Assembly (NCBI RefSeq): GCF_009908165.1
Contig: NZ_JAAAUC010000002.1
Span: 434,001-498,000, forward strand
DNA length: 64,000 bases
Source of the DNA: Frigidibacter albus
Lineage (GTDB): Bacteria; Pseudomonadota; Alphaproteobacteria; Rhodobacterales; Rhodobacteraceae
Reading direction: 5' to 3'
Both the position numbers and the translations under genes were made by a program. Under the pieces are notes generated by a model that did not search any database, had not been told where the DNA came from, and saw nothing but the letters and a program-made list of their open reading frames with translations. Below, in pieces: positions 59,395 through 64,000 of the stretch (within the stretch, counting starts at the first letter, position 1; each line of letters starts with the position of its first letter).

Positions 59395-59527
59395 GCCCTC
59401 CGGCTCTTTGCATAAAATCCGAAGCACCCCGCCGCGATTAAGCAAGCGGAAACCTGCGATCCCTAACTTGCCCTCCAGTTGAGGAATCCGGCGCCCGTGC
59501 GCGCCGCGCAAAGGGAGAAGATCGTTC

Positions 59528-60103
59528 ATGCCCCGCCGCCTTGCCGCCGCAGCCATCGCGCTTGCCGCCATCACCGCCCTGCCCGTCCATTCGGCAGAGC
59601 TTGAAGGCCGCCTGAAGGCCTATGCCGAAACAGAGGTCGCAGCCTGGGTCCAGGACCCGGTGCTGATCGACGCGATCCATGCCGCGAACAGCGCTCGCGC
59701 CGCGCTCACCCCCGACGGGGTTCTGGCGCTGGACCTTGCCTGGCGGGCGGAGGTCGGCGCCGCGGCGATGCCGACGATCACCCCGGTGCTGGAAAACCCC
59801 GCCTCCGATTTCCTGCGCGCCCGGGTTCAGGCTGCCGGCGGCACCATCACCGAGGTCTTCGTGATGGATGCGCTCGGGCTCAACGTCGCCACCTCGGGCA
59901 TCACCTCGGATTTCTGGCAGGGCGATGAAGAGAAGTTCAGCGAGACCTTTCCGCACGGCCCCGGCACCCTGCATCTGGGCGCGGTCGAACTCGACGAATC
60001 CACCCAGACCTATCAGGCGCAGGTGTCGATGACCGTCACCGACCCGGCCAGCGGCCAGGCGATCGGCGCGATCACCGTCGGGCTGAATGCCGAGACCTTC
60101 TGA
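59528..60103 (+). CDS. Periplasmic Cache-like sensor protein
   Basis: Secreted protein of 191 residues with a signal peptide ending near HSA. After a helical stretch, MDALGLNVATSGITSDFWQG, then DEEKFSETFPHG and MTVTDPASGQAIGAITVGLN, match a single Cache-type small-molecule-binding domain as found outside chemoreceptors. There is no membrane anchor. It lies 70 bases upstream of a membrane chemoreceptor on the same strand, so it may hand over a ligand to that receptor; this is inference. Confidence 0.78.
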   Translation: MPRRLAAAAIALAAITALPVHSAELEGRLKAYAETEVAAWVQDPVLIDAIHAANSARAALTPDGVLALDLAWRAEVGAAAMPTITPVLENPASDFLRARVQAAGGTITEVFVMDALGLNVATSGITSDFWQGDEEKFSETFPHGPGTLHLGAVELDESTQTYQAQVSMTVTDPASGQAIGAITVGLNAETF

Positions 60104-60173
60104 ACCGGCGTGACGGCAGGGCCAGCCGGCCCTGCCCCGCCCCCTTCCCCCATCTGCCTGCAAGGATTTCCCG

Positions 60174-62789
60174 ATGGCTCGCCCCCAAGACCCGGCGCGC
60201 GGCGCCCGCCTCCTGCCCCGATCGGTCTTTGCCAAGACCGCGATGCTGTTTGCGATCTGCTCCGCGCTGATCATCGCCACCATGGCCATCACCGACGGGC
60301 GCGCCACCGACCGCACCGCCCGCGACGGCGTCGAGGCCCGGGCGAGCACCATCGTGACCCTGCTGAGCGATGATGTCGGGCCCGGCCTGCATTTCGGCAA
60401 TCACGCGGCGGTGGCAGACCTGCTGCAGAGCGCGCTCGACCATGCGCCCGAGGCCGTGCTGTCGCTGGCCGCCTATGACCGCACAGGCGCATTGGTCGCC
60501 TCGGCCGGCGAGCCGCCGAACGCCGCGATGGCCGAAGCCGGGGCCAAGGCGCAGGCGACGGGTGCCCTCCATGACGCCGGCGACCATGAAACTCTCTCCT
60601 ACCCCGCAGTGTTCGGCAAGGAGCATGCGGTGACGGGTGCCGTGGTGATCAAGGCCAACCGGAACCTCGCCTCCGAGCTGGTGCGCGAGACGCATATCCG
60701 TGCCTATACATTGGGGGCGGTGCTGCTGCTGATCTCGCTCTTCGCCATGTCGATCCCGTTCCGCCGCATGGTCTCGCGGCCGCTGGTGGCGGTCAATGGC
60801 GCGATGCGGCAAGTGGCGACGGGGGATTACGCGGTCGAGGTTCCGGCGCTGAACCGGCATGACGAGATCGGTGCCATTGCCCAATCGCTGGAAACCTTCC
60901 GCTCGTCGCTGCAAGACGCCGCCGAGGCGACGCGGATCGGCATGTTCAAGGGCTCGGCCTATGAAGGATGCTCGGCCGCGCTGATGATCTGCGACACCGA
61001 CATGAAGATTCTCTTCGTGAACCCCGCCCTGTCCCATCTGATGACGACCCATGCCGGTGACATCCGCGGCCGGTTGCCGGAGTTCGATCCTGCGGCGCTG
61101 ATCGGGCGCAGCATGGACAACTTCCACGAGGGCAATGGCGCCACGGCGCGCCGTCGGCTCGCGGACGTGTCTGCGCTGCCACTCCGGGCGGAACTGAGCT
61201 TCGGGCGGGCCAACCTGGTGATCGAGGTCAATGCGGTCCGCGGCATCGACGGGAGCCATATCGGTTTCGTGGTCGAATGGAAGGATCTGTCGGTCGAGCT
61301 TCGCAATGCCGCTGTGCTGGAGGCCATCGACGCCAACCAGCTGCGCGCGGAGTTCACCCCGGCGGGACAGCTCGACTCGGCCAACGCCACCTTTTACCGG
61401 GCGCTCGGCCGGAGCGCCGACCAGTTGCTGGGAGTCGATTTCCGCAGCAGAATCAGCGTCGAAGGCTTCGAGACGCCCGAAAAAATGTTGCAGGCGCTTG
61501 GACAGGGACAGAGCGTCACCGGCCAGATCCGGCTGGCGCGGCCCGATGGCGGTGAGGTCATTCTCGATGGCAGCTTCGGGGTCGTGCGCGACCGCAAGAA
61601 CCAGATCCGCAGCCTGATCCTGCTGGGCACCGACGTGACCGCTTCCGAGACCGCGAAGGCGGCGGCGGAAGCCGCGCGCAACCGGATGGAGGCGGCGCAG
61701 CACCGCGTGGTCGAGGCGCTGCGGATGGGACTCGAGCAACTGGCGGCCGGGGATCTGACCACGAAGCTCACCGAACCCTTCTCGCCGGAATACGAACGGC
61801 TGCGCGCCTATTTCAACGAGGCGACCGATCAGCTGCGTGCTGCGATGCAGGGCGTCGTCGAGAATGCCGAAGCGATCCGTGGCGAGGCTGGCGAGATTTC
61901 CTCTGCCGCCGACGATCTGAGCCGGCGTACAGAACAGCAGGCGGCGACGCTGGAACAGACCGCCGCGGCGCTCGACCAGTTGACATCTTCGGTCAAGTCC
62001 GCCGCCGAGGTCGCGGGCCAGGCGAACCGCATGGTCTCGGAAGCCAAGGCCAATGCCGAGGTGTCGGGCAATGTGGTGCGCGAGGCGGTGGTGGCAATGG
62101 GCGAAATCGAGGAAAGTTCTGGCAAGATCTCTCGGATCACCAGCGTGATCGACGAGATCGCGTTCCAGACCAACCTGCTGGCGCTGAACGCCGGGGTCGA
62201 GGCGGCGCGGGCCGGAGAGGCGGGGCGCGGTTTCGCCGTGGTCGCCTCGGAAGTGCGGGCGCTGGCGCAGCGCTCCTCGGAAGCGGCACGCGAGATCGCG
62301 GGGCTGATCTCGGCCTCCTCGCATCAGGTCAAGCGCGGGGTCGATCTGGTCGGCCAGGCCGGCCAGGCGCTTGGCGGCATCGAAACCTCGGTCGCCGATA
62401 TCTATTCCTGCGTGTCCGATATCGCAGTGTCGTCGCGCGAGCAGTCCTCGGGCCTCGCGGAAATCAATATCGCCGTGAACCAGCTCGACCAGGTGACGCA
62501 GCAGAACGCCGCGATGTTCGAGCAGACCACCGCCGCCAGCCATTCGCTGAACCGCGAGGCCGAGGCGCTGACGGCGACGATGGCCCGGTTCCGCACTGGC
62601 GCCGCCGGCACCGGAGCCCCGCCCCGCCCCGCAGCGCGCCCGCACGCCGCAGCCCCCGCCCGCGCCGCCAGTAAACCCGCGCCGCGCGCCCCCGCACCCA
62701 AGGTTGCCATTGCCTCCGGCGGGGGCCGCCGCCTGACGGCACTGGCCGTGAAGCCCGCAGCGAGCAATGACGACTGGGAGGATTTCTGA
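60174..62789 (+). CDS. Membrane methyl-accepting chemotaxis protein with PAS domains
   Basis: Chemoreceptor of 871 residues. Helix one (residues ~21-40) and helix two (~177-197) flank a periplasmic domain of ~135 residues. A HAMP segment (RRMVSRPLVAVNGAMRQVAT) follows, then two PAS-like domains (~262-500) and a long signalling coiled coil with its tip near residue 665 (EIAFQTNLLALNAGVEAARA). An alanine/proline-rich linker leads to the C-terminal DDWEDF, which fits the xWxxF tether that recruits CheR/CheB. AAGGA lies before the ATG. Confidence 0.95.
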   Translation: MARPQDPARGARLLPRSVFAKTAMLFAICSALIIATMAITDGRATDRTARDGVEARASTIVTLLSDDVGPGLHFGNHAAVADLLQSALDHAPEAVLSLAAYDRTGALVASAGEPPNAAMAEAGAKAQATGALHDAGDHETLSYPAVFGKEHAVTGAVVIKANRNLASELVRETHIRAYTLGAVLLLISLFAMSIPFRRMVSRPLVAVNGAMRQVATGDYAVEVPALNRHDEIGAIAQSLETFRSSLQDAAEATRIGMFKGSAYEGCSAALMICDTDMKILFVNPALSHLMTTHAGDIRGRLPEFDPAALIGRSMDNFHEGNGATARRRLADVSALPLRAELSFGRANLVIEVNAVRGIDGSHIGFVVEWKDLSVELRNAAVLEAIDANQLRAEFTPAGQLDSANATFYRALGRSADQLLGVDFRSRISVEGFETPEKMLQALGQGQSVTGQIRLARPDGGEVILDGSFGVVRDRKNQIRSLILLGTDVTASETAKAAAEAARNRMEAAQHRVVEALRMGLEQLAAGDLTTKLTEPFSPEYERLRAYFNEATDQLRAAMQGVVENAEAIRGEAGEISSAADDLSRRTEQQAATLEQTAAALDQLTSSVKSAAEVAGQANRMVSEAKANAEVSGNVVREAVVAMGEIEESSGKISRITSVIDEIAFQTNLLALNAGVEAARAGEAGRGFAVVASEVRALAQRSSEAAREIAGLISASSHQVKRGVDLVGQAGQALGGIETSVADIYSCVSDIAVSSREQSSGLAEINIAVNQLDQVTQQNAAMFEQTTAASHSLNREAEALTATMARFRTGAAGTGAPPRPAARPHAAAPARAASKPAPRAPAPKVAIASGGGRRLTALAVKPAASNDDWEDF

Positions 62790-63046
62790 GCTGCACCCCG
62801 GACTATGCCAAAGCCCGCAGCACTGCATGGCCGCGACGCTGCATGACTTGCTAACTTTGGCCAATGGCAGCCGTCCTCGCCGCTCTGCGACTGTCGATTG
62901 GCCAAGGTTATGCGCGCGACATTTGCGCCCCTCCCTGAGCCAGGCGCGAGGAGCAGGCAGCCGCGGTCACGCCCTCGCCGGTTCAGCCTCCAGACCCGCA
63001 TCGCTGAACGAGGATGCGCCTGTGGAGCAAACGCACGTCCGGCGGT
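62790..63046. other. Gap with an inverted TTGGCCAAT pair
   Basis: No gene seen. TTGGCCAAT (62857-62865) and ATTGGCCAA (62897-62905) are perfect complements 31 bases apart; each is also nearly palindromic. It could be an operator pair or terminator stem. No other structure is evident. Confidence 0.35.
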
Positions 63047-64000
63047 CTACAATCCTAGGTATTCGCGCCCGGACGCTGCCAGAAGTGCCGCCGCAACAAG
63101 TCCGGGCGCGCCCTCGGCCAGCCCCAAAGGGGCGAGGATGTGGCCCGAGAACCCGGCTTCGGCAAGCGCGGCAGGGAGGTCGTCCTCGACATGCCCCCCT
63201 GCGGCAGCAAAGAGCGGCAGGCACAGGGCGGGCGCAGGCAGGCCACCGGCGAAGTCGGCAATCCGCGGGGCCTGGTCGATGAAGGCAGTGCGCATCTCGG
63301 CAAAGGGCAACTCGGCAATGATCGCCCGCGCCAGCCGGCGCGCGACCGCGGCAGGCGCCGGGCTCTTGAACGAGCCATGGGCAGCGACGATCAGCCCCAT
63401 CTCGGCCGCGCGCAGCCCGTGATCCGCGAGGGCGGCGCGAAGCCCCTGCAGGGCCAGCGGCAGAATGCCGGGATCGAGGCCGAAGGGGGGCAGGATCTGC
63501 ACGTCCCGCATGCCGTGGTTCGCGCGCGATGCCGCCGCATCGTCCAGGCCAGCCGCCGCGGGCTGTGCAGGCTCCGGCCCATCGGCTGCGGCAGCGATGC
63601 GCTTCTGGCCATCCGCGGCAGGCCCCTTGGGCACCGCTCTCCCCGCGACAGAAGTCCCGTCATGCCCTTCCGGCGCCCTCAGGACTGCAGCCGCGGCCGC
63701 CGCGCCAAGGTCGCGCCCTCCCCCGCAAGGGAGGGTCACCCCGCCCTCACCTCGCACAATGCCATCGCCATTCGCGGGGGCCCCCGCGGGCCTGTCATTG
63801 CGCGTTGGATCATCGCCCAGGCCTGCGCCGCTTTGCACGATCACCATCCCCGCCGCGCGCAGACGGGCCGGCAGGTTCACCTGGGTGAACCAGCCATCGG
63901 CGATGAACATCGGGTAGATCAGCAGCGGCGCACTGCCTGACCCGGCCCTGGCCAGCGCCGCCTCCAGCGCACCGGGTGCGGCGAGCGTCGCAGCCTCGAC
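63047..64000 (-). CDS. CbiX/sirohydrochlorin chelatase-like protein (5' end outside window)
   Basis: About 317 codons are visible, and the frame stays open to the window edge, so the start lies beyond it. LLIYPMFIADGWFTQVNLPA, IVAAHGSFKSPAPA with the HGS motif, and LPLFAAAGGHVEDDLPAALA match the two halves of a CbiX-type chelatase used in cobalamin or sirohaem synthesis. Between the halves is an unusual ~85-residue glycine/alanine-rich insert (around 63500-63770). The metal cannot be deduced. An alternative annotation is a cobalamin-biosynthesis protein of unknown step. Confidence 0.72.
   Translation of the reverse strand, partial: VEAATLAAPGALEAALARAGSGSAPLLIYPMFIADGWFTQVNLPARLRAAGMVIVQSGAGLGDDPTRNDRPAGAPANGDGIVRGEGGVTLPCGGGRDLGAAAAAAVLRAPEGHDGTSVAGRAVPKGPAADGQKRIAAAADGPEPAQPAAAGLDDAAASRANHGMRDVQILPPFGLDPGILPLALQGLRAALADHGLRAAEMGLIVAAHGSFKSPAPAAVARRLARAIIAELPFAEMRTAFIDQAPRIADFAGGLPAPALCLPLFAAAGGHVEDDLPAALAEAGFSGHILAPLGLAEGAPGLVAAALLAASGREYLGL

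Noticed and set aside
59412-59445. Possible sigma-28-type promoter (TAAA...GCCG) before the Cache/chemoreceptor genes
   Set aside because: Spacing and the second element do not match the flagellar consensus closely enough.

Overview
The window looks like a chromosomal segment of a member of the Rhodobacterales (Rhodobacteraceae), an alphaproteobacterium. The sequence is visibly very G+C-rich. It carries an adjacent ctrA-sciP pair, a circularly permuted two-piece tmRNA with a Rhodobacter-like tag, an alpha-type SspB adaptor, LexA-type operators of the GTTC-N7-GTTC kind, and intergenic repeats with an AAATATCC...CCGGGGG core. It is mostly ordinary core chromosome. I see no transposase, integrase, phage genes, CRISPR array or rRNA, and no tRNA apart from the tRNA-like tmRNA.

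Layout. 1-782 is the 3' part of miaA. 1040-8262 is an AraC-type regulator followed by a peptide/opine-type ABC importer (binding protein, two permeases, fused double ATPase). 8275-15501 holds a small unknown gene with a possible translation-control hairpin, an acyltransferase, the rplM-rpsI operon, a thioesterase divergent from an enoyl-CoA hydratase, trmFO and gluQ. 15514-18376 holds hisI, an Fe-S scaffold-like protein, a soluble chemoreceptor and a 40-residue membrane protein behind tandem LexA-type boxes. 18997-25761 is a repair and cell-cycle block: recG, ligA, ctrA, sciP and the divergent mnmA. 26059-33330 holds an ABC-F ATPase, map, an HNH protein, a 41-residue membrane protein, an esterase overlapping an AlkA-type glycosylase, a GNAT and an MFS exporter.

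33327-39749 is a complete tripartite tricarboxylate system: tctE-tctD divergent from a periplasmic binding protein and tctCBA. 39912-45784 holds small genes, a DinB protein, an orphan polyamine-type binding protein, the tmRNA, an outer-membrane barrel, a DUF4169/RHH pair, fumC and sspB. 46099-49977 is an operon of a membrane-anchored hydrolase, a cytochrome P450 and chrA. 50439-54691 holds purQ, a DctB/DctD two-component pair whose DctD lacks GAFTGA, and a zinc-ribbon membrane peptide. 55159-64000 holds rne, a TusA-like protein, ccdA, a periplasmic Cache-like protein plus a membrane chemoreceptor, and the 3' part of a cbiX-like gene.

Genes that work together include tmRNA (tags stalled peptides) and SspB (delivers them to ClpXP), CtrA and its inhibitor SciP, and the tct transporter with its sensor pair. 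The most interesting items are the putative SOS-controlled 40-residue membrane peptide, which may be a division inhibitor analogous to Caulobacter SidA, and three families of structured intergenic repeats.
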